Assembly (NCBI GenBank): GCA_040880545.1
Contig: JBBDIE010000160.1
Span: 1 to 14,712, forward strand
Direction of reading: 5' to 3'
DNA from: M55B112 sp040880545
Lineage (GTDB): Bacteria; Bacteroidota; Bacteroidia; Bacteroidales; GCA-2748055
Length of the DNA: 14,712 nucleotides
Under the pieces are notes generated by a model. That model saw nothing but the letters and a program-made list of their open reading frames with translations. It ran no database searches and had not been told where the DNA came from. Below, piece by piece: positions 5,892 through 14,125 of this stretch; the first letter of the stretch is position 1, and the number at the start of each line of letters is the position of its first letter. The position numbers and the translations under genes were made by a program.

Positions 5892-8744
5892 TTAGAACGA
5901 GGTTAAAATACCCAAAACCACGCTTCTGGTCCTTGGAGCACTATAAGGATTGACTTCCGTATAGGCTTTATTTTTGTTAAGCACAGCAAGATTGCTTCCT
6001 CTGACATAAATCTGAGAGTCTTTCAGGAAGGATAATGCACTTCCTCCATCAAAATGATAGGTCAACTGAATTGTAGGGAGCATCAATGAGTTGTTCTCAA
6101 ACAACCAGTAACTCGAATTTCGATCATTGTTCCCTCCGCTTCGGGTGGTCAACCGGGGATGGATAGCGCTTACATCCTTATTATCCGGACCGTAGGCCTG
6201 CAGAGCATATTCTGAATACTTCACATCACCGATTATCCGGAAATAATCCAGATTCCTGAAATTATCATCTCCCAGTCTGCCTACGCCAAGAATATAAAAA
6301 CCTATGTTCCTGAACCGGAGATCTAAATGGGCGCTCACCTGTGTACGTCTTTGATTACCAACAATGCGCTGGTCCAACTGGTTGATAAGTCCGTCATCGT
6401 TTTGATCCAGGTACTTGATATCACCCGGCTGAACACCTCCAAACGTTGGTTCAGGAAGTCCATCCACCAGCGATCCATCCGGATTAAAATCACTATCACC
6501 GTACAAACCATCTGCAACCAGTGCCCACAAAGCATCTGAGGCAGTGCCTTCCCTGAGGAGTGCTGCATCCACACCTTCATAAAAAGGTTCATCTATCTGG
6601 GTGATTACCGGATTGATGTTCATCACGTTACTCCCAAGCGTTATATAGAAATCATCTCTAACCCTGTATGTGTAATCAAATCCAAATTCAATCCCGGTTG
6701 TCTTGTAACTGTTGAAATTATCATATACCAGGTCTTCGAATCCCAAAATCTGTGGATAGGTAAACCTCATCTCAGTAAGATTACCAATAGAATGACTCTG
6801 GAACCAACCCAGATCGAGGCGAAGTGAATTGTTCAGTAATACTGCCTCCAGACCTACTGAAATGTCCTCGCGCTTTTGAAGGAGGAGCTCGTTTGATGCC
6901 GTGGAAATTACAGTTTCATTGTTGTCCCTGTTCCCGTTGCTGTAAACAAAGTTGCCTCCCCTCACGTAAGTATTGGCATATCTGAAATAATCTTCATTAC
7001 TATTTCCCCAATTATCATTTTTTGAGATACCGTACGAGCCCCTTAATTTCAGATAATTGATCAATGCAACATTATCCATAAAACGCTCCTCGGAAATGAT
7101 CCATGCAGCCCCAACAGCTGGCGCTAATTCAAAATTATCACCAGCCGGCAATTTCTTTGAACCAATACGCATGAGCGATCCCTCAAGCACATACTTTTTA
7201 TTGAACATGTAATTCGCTGTCACTCCGTAATGCAATAAAGTCTCATCCTGAAACGATCCTTCAGTAGATAAGACATTTCCATACAGAATGGCCAATGCGG
7301 ATACGTCGTGCATTCCGAAACTTCTATCGTAGCTTAGATTTCCGTAAAAATTTATACTCCGATTGTATGTGGATCTGCCATCGTTGGTGCTGTATTGGTC
7401 ACGGGGCACATCTGTACCATGTATGATTACTGTATCCAGAACACCCAGGGAATCAACCACAGGTTCATAGATGGAATAATCATATAATTGCTCGGAGTAT
7501 AGTGTGTTATAGAAATTCATTCCAGCGTATCCTTTTGCAGTAAGCCCCTGGGTAATGAAGCCTAAATCAACATCCAGGTTGCTGCTGAATTGGGCAAGGG
7601 ATTGCCTGTAATTGAATTTTCCGTTTTGAACCAGATCGCCAAGGATTTGATTGTTCGCATAAGTGGAATTTCCTCCCAGGACCTCTCCATCGTGCAAATT
7701 GGCTTCTTCAAGTACAAAATTCCTTGCTGAGTCATCCTGGATCAGATTGGGATCCCATAATAACGGGTATGCATTGGGCAGAATAGTTGCGAATCTACTC
7801 CAGTAGTCACCTACGTTTGGTCCCTGATCGATAGTTAACCTTGCCACGGCCTGAACACCCATTTTCATGTAATCATTGATCCTGAAGTCAAGATTACCTC
7901 TGAAATTGAAATAATTATTGATTTCTGGTATCTCAGTATTCAACCAGCCGTTATCATTTCCAAATTCCGTGTTTACATAGTACTGGGCATTCTGATCACC
8001 CCCCGACATGTCAAAAATCACATTTGTGCTGCTCCTGTAGTCACGCAGGAAATCATCCGTATAAAATTCACTATCCGGATAAATTGCCGGTGACGCCCCA
8101 CTGCGTGTCATCTCAATATCCTCCTCGCTGTAAATTGGAGTCAATCCGTCATTCGCAAGTGCTTCATTATATTTATCCATGTAATCTGAGGCATTCAGGA
8201 AATTGGGCAGCGCCCGTGCCTGGGAAATAGAATGCTGTGCACTTACCCTGATCTGATTCTTACCTGGCATTCCTCTTTTTGTATTGATCAGGACAACACC
8301 CTGATCACCCATTGCCCCGTATAATGCTTTGGAAATCGCGTCCTTTAATACCACGATGGTCTCAATTTCCAGCATATTCAGGTTATTATAGTAGAATCCA
8401 TCCTGACGAACCCCGTCAATTACCACAACTGCATTGCCAGTTCCCCATGTATTATAAGTATCGAAGAGTCCGATAACCTTGCCGTTTATTGCTGAACCAA
8501 TATCAGTCCTCGAATCCCTCAGAAATTCCCTCTGTGCATCAACTACGGCAACAGATCCGGTGAGCCGGTCTTTGTCTGTTTCATCAAAATAGAGATCAAC
8601 AGTTTTGATGTTACCTCCAGAACTGTCCTGCAAGGCACTAAGGTTCAGCATTTCTCCCTGAGTCTCCTGGGCTGTAAGTAGTCCTGACAATGCTGAGGTC
8701 ATTACCAGAGATGAAAATATAATTTTGATATTCATAATCTTCAT
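5892..8744 (-). CDS. SusC/RagA family TonB-dependent transporter lacking the N-terminal carboxypeptidase-like domain (SusC-2)
   Basis: This is a 950-residue outer-membrane TonB-dependent transporter, shorter than the 1077-residue SusC-1 of the same operon. A signal peptide covers residues 1 to about 25 (LLTAQ). A plug covers about 57-158, ending in the family hallmark IETIVVLKDAISKALYGAMGDQGVVLINTKRG. A 22-strand-type barrel follows, ending in Phe950 as expected for Bam insertion. Near the C-terminus D780-x-N782-x-D784-G785-x-I787-x-x-x-D791 matches an EF-hand-like calcium loop. Unlike SusC-1, it has no CarboxypepD_reg-like domain and no VVVGYG TonB-box motif, and the plug segment between GKVIGL and VVVIDG is roughly half as long, lacking the usual IRG stretch. 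ATG at 8744 and ATG at 8735 (codon 4) are both possible starts; I kept the first. It lies 27 bp after SusD-1 and 31 bp before its partner SusD-2. It should import oligosaccharide using TonB energy, but the degenerate N-terminus makes that less certain. Confidence 0.94.
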   Translation of the reverse strand: MKIMNIKIIFSSLVMTSALSGLLTAQETQGEMLNLSALQDSSGGNIKTVDLYFDETDKDRLTGSVAVVDAQREFLRDSRTDIGSAINGKVIGLFDTYNTWGTGNAVVVIDGVRQDGFYYNNLNMLEIETIVVLKDAISKALYGAMGDQGVVLINTKRGMPGKNQIRVSAQHSISQARALPNFLNASDYMDKYNEALANDGLTPIYSEEDIEMTRSGASPAIYPDSEFYTDDFLRDYRSSTNVIFDMSGGDQNAQYYVNTEFGNDNGWLNTEIPEINNYFNFRGNLDFRINDYMKMGVQAVARLTIDQGPNVGDYWSRFATILPNAYPLLWDPNLIQDDSARNFVLEEANLHDGEVLGGNSTYANNQILGDLVQNGKFNYRQSLAQFSSNLDVDLGFITQGLTAKGYAGMNFYNTLYSEQLYDYSIYEPVVDSLGVLDTVIIHGTDVPRDQYSTNDGRSTYNRSINFYGNLSYDRSFGMHDVSALAILYGNVLSTEGSFQDETLLHYGVTANYMFNKKYVLEGSLMRIGSKKLPAGDNFELAPAVGAAWIISEERFMDNVALINYLKLRGSYGISKNDNWGNSNEDYFRYANTYVRGGNFVYSNGNRDNNETVISTASNELLLQKREDISVGLEAVLLNNSLRLDLGWFQSHSIGNLTEMRFTYPQILGFEDLVYDNFNSYKTTGIEFGFDYTYRVRDDFYITLGSNVMNINPVITQIDEPFYEGVDAALLREGTASDALWALVADGLYGDSDFNPDGSLVDGLPEPTFGGVQPGDIKYLDQNDDGLINQLDQRIVGNQRRTQVSAHLDLRFRNIGFYILGVGRLGDDNFRNLDYFRIIGDVKYSEYALQAYGPDNKDVSAIHPRLTTRSGGNNDRNSSYWLFENNSLMLPTIQLTYHFDGGSALSFLKDSQIYVRGSNLAVLNKNKAYTEVNPYSAPRTRSVVLGILTSF

Positions 8745-8771
8745 AATTTCTTACCAAATAAGGTTATACAA

Positions 8772-10661
8772 TTACCATCCAGGATTTTGTTCCCATGTTG
8801 CTGAATAAAAGACATCCTCATCAAGGAAAGGCATCCAGTAGTGTGCGTCCTTGAATACAAAATTTCCACTGTCTGGTGCTTTCAAACGTACCACACTCTC
8901 GTCGTCAATGGAATTTGCAACATCTTTATTACCACCAACCAGATCGAATTTCAATACTTGCAGCGGTGTTCCGTCTTTATAATGTGCGATCTTCCATCTT
9001 CGGATATCGTACCAATATGACCCCTCATACGCCAGCTCAACAGCCCGCTCATTTCGGTAAAGACTCCTGAATGGATCCAGGTTGCCAACATATGCTTCCT
9101 CCTCTGATAGTGGCATAAGATAGTCATAATCTGCCATGGTACTAGTGACATCCGGCATGCCAGCTCTTGCCCTAACGATATTAACCGCATCTGCAGCAGT
9201 CATCGATCCGCCTGCCGGAACAGCATTATAATTACCGCTAAGTTCGTAGGCTGCTTCAGCATAGGTCAGATATATATCCGCTAACCTCAGGTAAGGAGTG
9301 GCATAACCATTGCCTTCGTAATCCGGGTTATTCACACCATCGGCAAAATACTTACGTACGATAAAGCAATTGAATTCTTTTGCTCTCACTCCCGCAGCCT
9401 GGTTGATTACTTTCGTCCCAACCGTATCTCCGTGGACATAGAATACTTTGTAGAATCGTGGATCCCGACCCTTCCATCGCTTTGCAGGGTCTTTATCATA
9501 TTCATTTCTGTAGCGGGTTCCGTCTGCCATCTCAAATTTATCAGCATACTGACAGTTCCCCTGGGCACCGTCCTGATTTGTCAGTTGAAAGTCGCCATAA
9601 GCTCGTCCCGCAGTTTGTCTCACCGTTATAGCACCAAAAGCATCCGTCGGCTTCTTCCATAGCACTTCCGGGGTGCCGGGCTGTATGTCTCCATCGGCCA
9701 ACACAAAGTTTCGTTGATAATCCTCCCACTGCGCCAGCCCATCTGCATTTACCGCCGGCATACCCGGAGGTTGCCGGCCCACGATACTTTTGGCTTCGTC
9801 GATTACATCTTCGCAGGCAACAATACAGCGTGCAAGAAGATCATCATCGTAGTCTGTAACGCCTGTCGAATATTCGTTGAAAAGGGGACTGGCCGAATGT
9901 TGCAGTGCTTTGGCAATATAACCCAGTGCAGCAGCTTTGGTGGGGCGCCCCCAGTTGATGATCGGATCGGGCCACACAGAAGGTAAAAGCGCTGCTGCGG
10001 CTTCCATATCTTCTGCGATACGTTCAAAAACAGCCTGGCAGTCGTTATAGGTCTTACCATCTTTTTCATAGGACCAGTGCCGTTCCATGTATTCATATTC
10101 CGATCCACTTGGGATAACGGAATCTATATAAGGAATGGTTCCCCATATACGTACAAATTCATAATGCCAGAACGCCCTGTAGAACAGCGCCTGTCCTTCT
10201 AACCAATTCCGCTGCTGAGGAGTGGATTCAACAGGTGATCCGGCATTTACCTTTTCAAGGCAGATGTTGGCAATCCGCACCGCTTTCCACATGTGGGAAT
10301 ACAGTCCGAAATTGGCGGCCTCGTGTGAACTGCCTTCGTCATGTGGGAAAAAAATTGAATGGGCACCCATTAACCCACCTCCTGATCTTGCATAAAGGCC
10401 CAGGTTCGCCTTGGTAACGGAAAAACCTGCATAAGCGACGGCTTCTCCTCCCAGGGCATGAACACGGCGGGCTCCTCCCCTGGTATAGTCTTTCATCATT
10501 ACAGGCAATTGATCCTGGAAACCCTGAAAGTTTCTGTAGGTGGAAAAAATATCCTCCTCGGTCAATCCGGCTTCAACCGGAATCTCAAGGTATTCTTCAC
10601 AGCCCGTAAATGAAATCATCAGGGCAAGTATCAGTAGGTAATATGTTGCTTTATTATTCAT
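8772..10661 (-). CDS. RagB/SusD family nutrient-uptake outer membrane lipoprotein (SusD-1)
   Basis: This is a 629-residue SusD homologue. The signal peptide ends SFTGC with lipidated Cys21, followed by EEYLEIP, the usual acidic start of mature SusD proteins. Family landmarks are QALFYRAFWHYEFVRIWG in the N-terminal half, YLRLADIYLTYAEAAYE and NIVRARAGMPD later, then RNERAVELAYEGSYWYDIRR starting at residue 536 and the closing WEQNPGW. It should act as the surface lid and oligosaccharide-binding subunit of SusC-1, whose gene ends only 26 bp upstream. It differs clearly from SusD-2 in the same operon (a longer N-terminal half and a glycine-rich segment ARSGGGLMGAHS near residues 91-102), so the two pairs probably see different ligands or different fragments of one polymer. 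The ATG at 10661 fits the signal peptide. There is no Shine-Dalgarno sequence, which is normal for the phylum. Confidence 0.96.
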   Translation of the reverse strand: MNNKATYYLLILALMISFTGCEEYLEIPVEAGLTEEDIFSTYRNFQGFQDQLPVMMKDYTRGGARRVHALGGEAVAYAGFSVTKANLGLYARSGGGLMGAHSIFFPHDEGSSHEAANFGLYSHMWKAVRIANICLEKVNAGSPVESTPQQRNWLEGQALFYRAFWHYEFVRIWGTIPYIDSVIPSGSEYEYMERHWSYEKDGKTYNDCQAVFERIAEDMEAAAALLPSVWPDPIINWGRPTKAAALGYIAKALQHSASPLFNEYSTGVTDYDDDLLARCIVACEDVIDEAKSIVGRQPPGMPAVNADGLAQWEDYQRNFVLADGDIQPGTPEVLWKKPTDAFGAITVRQTAGRAYGDFQLTNQDGAQGNCQYADKFEMADGTRYRNEYDKDPAKRWKGRDPRFYKVFYVHGDTVGTKVINQAAGVRAKEFNCFIVRKYFADGVNNPDYEGNGYATPYLRLADIYLTYAEAAYELSGNYNAVPAGGSMTAADAVNIVRARAGMPDVTSTMADYDYLMPLSEEEAYVGNLDPFRSLYRNERAVELAYEGSYWYDIRRWKIAHYKDGTPLQVLKFDLVGGNKDVANSIDDESVVRLKAPDSGNFVFKDAHYWMPFLDEDVFYSATWEQNPGW

Positions 10662-10687
10662 GGTGTCAGTTTTAATCTTCTCTAAGT

Positions 10688-13600
10688 TTAGAATTGTACT
10701 CTCAGACCAAAGTTTACCTGTTTTTTTGTAGGATAATTCTTGAGATCATGATTGGCACCCACGCCGTCGTCTGGCATGATAGACCACATCCAGAGATTTC
10801 TTCCATTCACATAAAACTGGATCCTGGCAATCCCGATTTTGTTTGACCAATCATCTGGCAAACTGTATGCAACCTGAGCGGCCTGAATTCTGAAGAATGA
10901 ACCATCGTATCTCTGATAATGACCTGTTGGGTCCCATTTTGACCCGCGGCTGAGTGCAGGGTAATTCGCATCTATACTGTTATATGTCCAGCTTCTCTCC
11001 AGCAAATAATTTGGAATAAATGCCCTTTCATAATTAAATTTGGAATCGCTTATATTCCTTGTTACGTTGTATGCTCCGACAAACTGGATGGAAAATTCCA
11101 GTCCCTTGTAATCCGCCCCAAGTGAGATTCCATAGTTGTTCTGTGGATACACCGGATATCCGTATGGAACGACATCATCTGCGCTTTCGTAGAGTCCGTC
11201 AGCATCAAAGTCAATCAGCGCTACATCACCTGGCATACGCTGCTCATTCTGACCCCCGGTTGAAGATCCCGGCGTGGTGTAAATATCATCCCAGCTTTCG
11301 ATTATTCCCGATGCCATTGAAGTACGTGTCTGGTTCAGAGGGAACCCTGCCTGGGCCCTGTATGAGGGTGTCAATGGAGGATCCTCTTTAAAGATAATTT
11401 CACTTCTTGCAACTGACCAGTTGGCTTTGGCCCAGTAATTAAAAACATTTGATATAGAATTACGGAAGGTCACTTCAAACTCCATTCCGCGGGATTTGGC
11501 CTCCCCCAGGTTGGCAGCAGCAAATGCAGGAACGCCACTAATAAAAGGCACGTTGCGCTGATTTGCCGCAATGAGCATATCGTAACGGTATTCATCCCAC
11601 AGATCAACTGACATCGAAATCCTGTTGTTGATAAAACCAATGTCGAATCCAAGATTTTGCTTTCTGGCGGTTTCCCAACGCAGGTCCGGATTTCCCGGTG
11701 TTCCCTCAGATGTGCGTATATACCCATCGTAATCAGAAAAGGGATAACCGAAACGTGATTCCTCTATGTCAGTAGGTCGATCGTTTCCAATATCGGGAAT
11801 GGCATTGGAAAACAGCTCCCAGACAGTATAGTAAGGCCATTGACCCCCTGCATTGACACGGTCGTTTCCAACCAGCCCCCAGGAATATCTGATCTTAAGA
11901 CGCTCAAGCCAATCCATGGATGCATCCTGCATGAAAGGCTCATTGGTGATCATCCAACTACCACCGATAGAGGGAAAGAGCTCAAATCTGTACCCGGGTC
12001 CGAATTTTTCTGATCCGTTATATGCACCGTTCACCTCCAGGAAGTAACGCCTGTCATAATTATAAGTCACACGTCCGACCCAGTCTTCGCGTTTTCCGGG
12101 CCAATTGCTTCCTCGAACCTCTTCCTGGCGGCTGAACAATGCTGTTCCAGTCACATCATGTGCACCAAATGTCCGACCATAATTCAGCCGGGCCTCGTAG
12201 TAAAGGTTACGACGGTTCCTGTTGGCTCTGCTTTCTGGTGCGCTAAATGATGTCGGCTGCTCAATCCAGCCAAATCCAGCCCCGACAGCACCTCCACCTC
12301 CTACATCCCATACTGTTGTAGGAAAAGACATATTGGCCGTATCTCCGTCAGCTAATCTATAGATCCCTGCTTGCTGGTCATAATACCCACCATTTAAATA
12401 AAAATCTTCATCAACTGTTTTCGTAAGCACACCATCATCTCTCACCTCAAGACCGTATGCTTCAAACCTGTTATCATAGGCAACTTTGGCCGAAAATTTT
12501 AATCCCTCCGTAATGAATTTCAGGTCCTGCTCAAGCGTATAATCCATATTAATGGTTGTGTTATTTTCGGCTTGAATACCACTGGTATTCAGTTCATAAT
12601 AAGGGTTATACGCATTTAAGTCATAGTTCCTGGCTCCATACACACCATCTTCATAGATGGGAACCATTGCGTTTGGCGGATATGCGCTGATCGCATCAAA
12701 AACACTATTTACCCGGTATCCGGGAAGTGAATTCTGAAAAGTCTGAATCCCATAGAAATTGACTCTCAGATTGGTTAATGCGGTCAGTTTTACATCAAAA
12801 TTGGATCGAATATTGATCCGGTCATAGCTGTAGCCAGGCTGGTAGCCCCTGCCAATATCCTGACCGTTAAACAGATCGCCTACATGGTTATAGCCTGCGT
12901 TTGCAAAGTACTTTAAGCGATCCGTCCCTCCCCGGACACTTCCATTTAAGCGGTATGACTGTGCAAAATCCTTGAAAATAAGATCCAGCCAGTCAGTATT
13001 AGGATAGGCGTAAGGGTAGGTATTGTCGCGATAGTAACCAGTCACTTCGTCTGAATAGTAATAATTCAGGCCAGATGATCCGTCAATTCGCCTGGTACGT
13101 TCAACGGCATAATTAAAGGCGTCGATCGCATCCACCAGTCCGGCCGGTTCAACGATTTTATTCCAGGTCTCCAGGGAATACTCACCCTCAACGGTAAACT
13201 GCGCTTTGCCTTCTTTACCGCGCTTGGTGGTAATCAGAATTACCCCATTCCCTCCTTTCACTCCAAAAACAGCGGTAGCAGAAGCATCCTTCAGGACAGA
13301 AATACTCGCTACTTCATTGATGTCGATGTCATCCATTTCACGTTCAATCCCATCCACCAGGATTAAAGGAGCTGAACTGTTCCAGGTGTTTTTTCCACGT
13401 ATCAGTATTTCTGTTTCCCGGTGAATCCTTGAATCTCCTCCGCTTGGTAAACCGGAGGATGCGAGTACAGACATGCCAGGAATTACACCGGTTAATGCAT
13501 CTCTAAGGTTAGATACATTACCACTGCTTCTGAGTTCCTCACCCTGTGCAACCCCGATCGCACCAACCACACTTTCTTTCTTCTGTTCTCCGTAACCGAC

Positions 13601-13921
13601 AACGACAAGCTCATCCAGGCCTACTGTACTATTAAACAAGGTGACATTTATAACTTGACCCAGGTTGGTTACCTCAATCCTTTGAGTCTCCATACCTATG
13701 AATGAAAACACGATGAAATCTCCGATAGAAACACCATCCAGGGCAAACTTACCATCATTGTTGGTGATGGTACCAATTGTTTTTCCTGCTATGGTAACAT
13801 TGACCCCTGGCATCAATGCTCCGGTCTCGTCAACAACGGTTCCTGTAATCAGACCTTGCTGGGCAATTACATTCACCGTTCCCAAGACAATTAGAAATAG
13901 GAAGAAAAAGATCTTATTCAT
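10688..13921 (-). CDS. SusC/RagA family TonB-linked outer membrane transporter (SusC-1)
   Basis: This is a 1077-residue, full-length SusC homologue and the first gene of the operon. The signal peptide is residues 1-20 (cleavage after VIA). Residues about 24-97 form a CarboxypepD_reg-like domain (GLITGTVVDETGALMPGVNV, then FSFIGMETQ). The TonB-box region ELVVVGYGEQKK is at 104-115. The plug is at about 116-238, with ILIRGKNTWNSSAPLILVDG and ISVLKDASATAVFGVKGGNGVILITTKRG. The remainder is the beta barrel, ending in Phe1077. A glycine-rich loop (GGGG at 541-544) sits in an extracellular-type region. D904-x-D906-x-D908-G-x-Y-x-x-x-D915 resembles a calcium loop. No STN domain is present, so signalling to an anti-sigma factor is not expected. 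With SusD-1 (26 bp downstream) it should form a TonB-powered importer for large oligosaccharides. The ATG at 13921 is preceded by an AT-rich leader. Confidence 0.97.
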   Translation of the reverse strand: MNKIFFFLFLIVLGTVNVIAQQGLITGTVVDETGALMPGVNVTIAGKTIGTITNNDGKFALDGVSIGDFIVFSFIGMETQRIEVTNLGQVINVTLFNSTVGLDELVVVGYGEQKKESVVGAIGVAQGEELRSSGNVSNLRDALTGVIPGMSVLASSGLPSGGDSRIHRETEILIRGKNTWNSSAPLILVDGIEREMDDIDINEVASISVLKDASATAVFGVKGGNGVILITTKRGKEGKAQFTVEGEYSLETWNKIVEPAGLVDAIDAFNYAVERTRRIDGSSGLNYYYSDEVTGYYRDNTYPYAYPNTDWLDLIFKDFAQSYRLNGSVRGGTDRLKYFANAGYNHVGDLFNGQDIGRGYQPGYSYDRINIRSNFDVKLTALTNLRVNFYGIQTFQNSLPGYRVNSVFDAISAYPPNAMVPIYEDGVYGARNYDLNAYNPYYELNTSGIQAENNTTINMDYTLEQDLKFITEGLKFSAKVAYDNRFEAYGLEVRDDGVLTKTVDEDFYLNGGYYDQQAGIYRLADGDTANMSFPTTVWDVGGGGAVGAGFGWIEQPTSFSAPESRANRNRRNLYYEARLNYGRTFGAHDVTGTALFSRQEEVRGSNWPGKREDWVGRVTYNYDRRYFLEVNGAYNGSEKFGPGYRFELFPSIGGSWMITNEPFMQDASMDWLERLKIRYSWGLVGNDRVNAGGQWPYYTVWELFSNAIPDIGNDRPTDIEESRFGYPFSDYDGYIRTSEGTPGNPDLRWETARKQNLGFDIGFINNRISMSVDLWDEYRYDMLIAANQRNVPFISGVPAFAAANLGEAKSRGMEFEVTFRNSISNVFNYWAKANWSVARSEIIFKEDPPLTPSYRAQAGFPLNQTRTSMASGIIESWDDIYTTPGSSTGGQNEQRMPGDVALIDFDADGLYESADDVVPYGYPVYPQNNYGISLGADYKGLEFSIQFVGAYNVTRNISDSKFNYERAFIPNYLLERSWTYNSIDANYPALSRGSKWDPTGHYQRYDGSFFRIQAAQVAYSLPDDWSNKIGIARIQFYVNGRNLWMWSIMPDDGVGANHDLKNYPTKKQVNFGLRVQF

Positions 13922-13965
13922 AGAACTAGTTTTAGTTAGTTAATCAGAGAAGAAATAATTTCAAA

Positions 13966-13998
13966 TAAATGTAAATGCGTTCGCTAAAAAAAAACTAA
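13966..13998 (-). promoter_or_regulatory. Weak candidate Bacteroidota-type promoter for the sus operon
   Basis: On the minus strand, TTAG (13995-13998) lies 21 bp before TACATTTA (13966-13973). The Bacteroidota consensus is TTTG, then 19-21 bp, then TAnnTTTG. Each box has one mismatch. Transcription would begin near 13959, giving a leader of about 38 bases before the ATG at 13921, which is plausible. The region is very AT-rich, so such a match can arise by chance. Confidence 0.3.
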
Positions 13999-14000
13999 AT

Positions 14001-14013
14001 ATTTTATTAAAAT
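14001..14013. promoter_or_regulatory. AT-only palindrome upstream of the candidate promoter
   Basis: ATTTTA-T-TAAAAT is a perfect 6-bp inverted repeat with a 1-base centre, placed directly upstream of the candidate -33 box. Its position suits an activator site, but its composition matches the surrounding AT-rich DNA, so it may be chance. Confidence 0.2.
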
Positions 14014-14125
14014 CACACTTTAATTACTGTAGAGCTAAAAAAATAGAACATTTAAGGTCGTATGTATCTGATCAATGAAAAACCGCCATGGAAATTGTTT
14101 TATCAGCAAAACACTTATCATGTAA

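Larger units (their letters stand above)
1..13921 (-). other. Putative seven-gene PUL import operon (incomplete at left edge)
   Basis: Seven consecutive minus-strand genes are separated by 26, 27, 31, 63, 48 and 27 bp in transcription order. I see no convincing hairpin terminator in any of these gaps, so one long transcript from upstream of 13921 is the simplest reading. Order: SusC-1, SusD-1, SusC-2, SusD-2, DUF1735/DUF5627 lipoprotein, and two Big_5-type secreted paralogues. All products carry signal peptides and should act in the outer membrane or outside the cell. The 63-bp gap before the lipoprotein gene could hold a secondary promoter, but no good match was found. Confidence 0.75.
13922..14125. 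other. Intergenic region between the manA-like gene and the sus operon
   Basis: These 204 bp are AT-rich and contain no coding frame that looks real. They include a run of nine A (13986-13994), a 13-bp AT palindrome (14001-14013) and a weak Bacteroidota-type promoter match (13966-13998). No strong rho-independent terminator is seen for the manA-like gene; the only stem noticed near its end (14097-14112) has five base pairs and no U-tract. The region most likely holds the operon's control elements. Confidence 0.7.

Noticed and set aside
8745..8771. Remnant of a lost carboxypeptidase-like domain upstream of SusC-2 (pseudogene or frameshift idea)
   Set aside because: Only 27 bp lie between SusD-1 and SusC-2, and SusC-2 begins with its own good signal peptide, so it is a complete gene of a shorter form.
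9803..10108. Minus-strand open frame of 101 codons in another frame
   Set aside because: It is entirely inside the SusD-1 coding region, whose own frame has clear family motifs throughout.
13986..13994. Run of nine A bases as a phase-variable tract
   Set aside because: It is a single short homopolymer in an AT-rich region, with no evidence of length variation from one sequence.
14097..14112. Inverted repeat GTTTT-ATCAGC-AAAAC as a terminator for the manA-like gene
   Set aside because: The stem has only five mostly A-T pairs and no following U-tract, so it is too weak to call.
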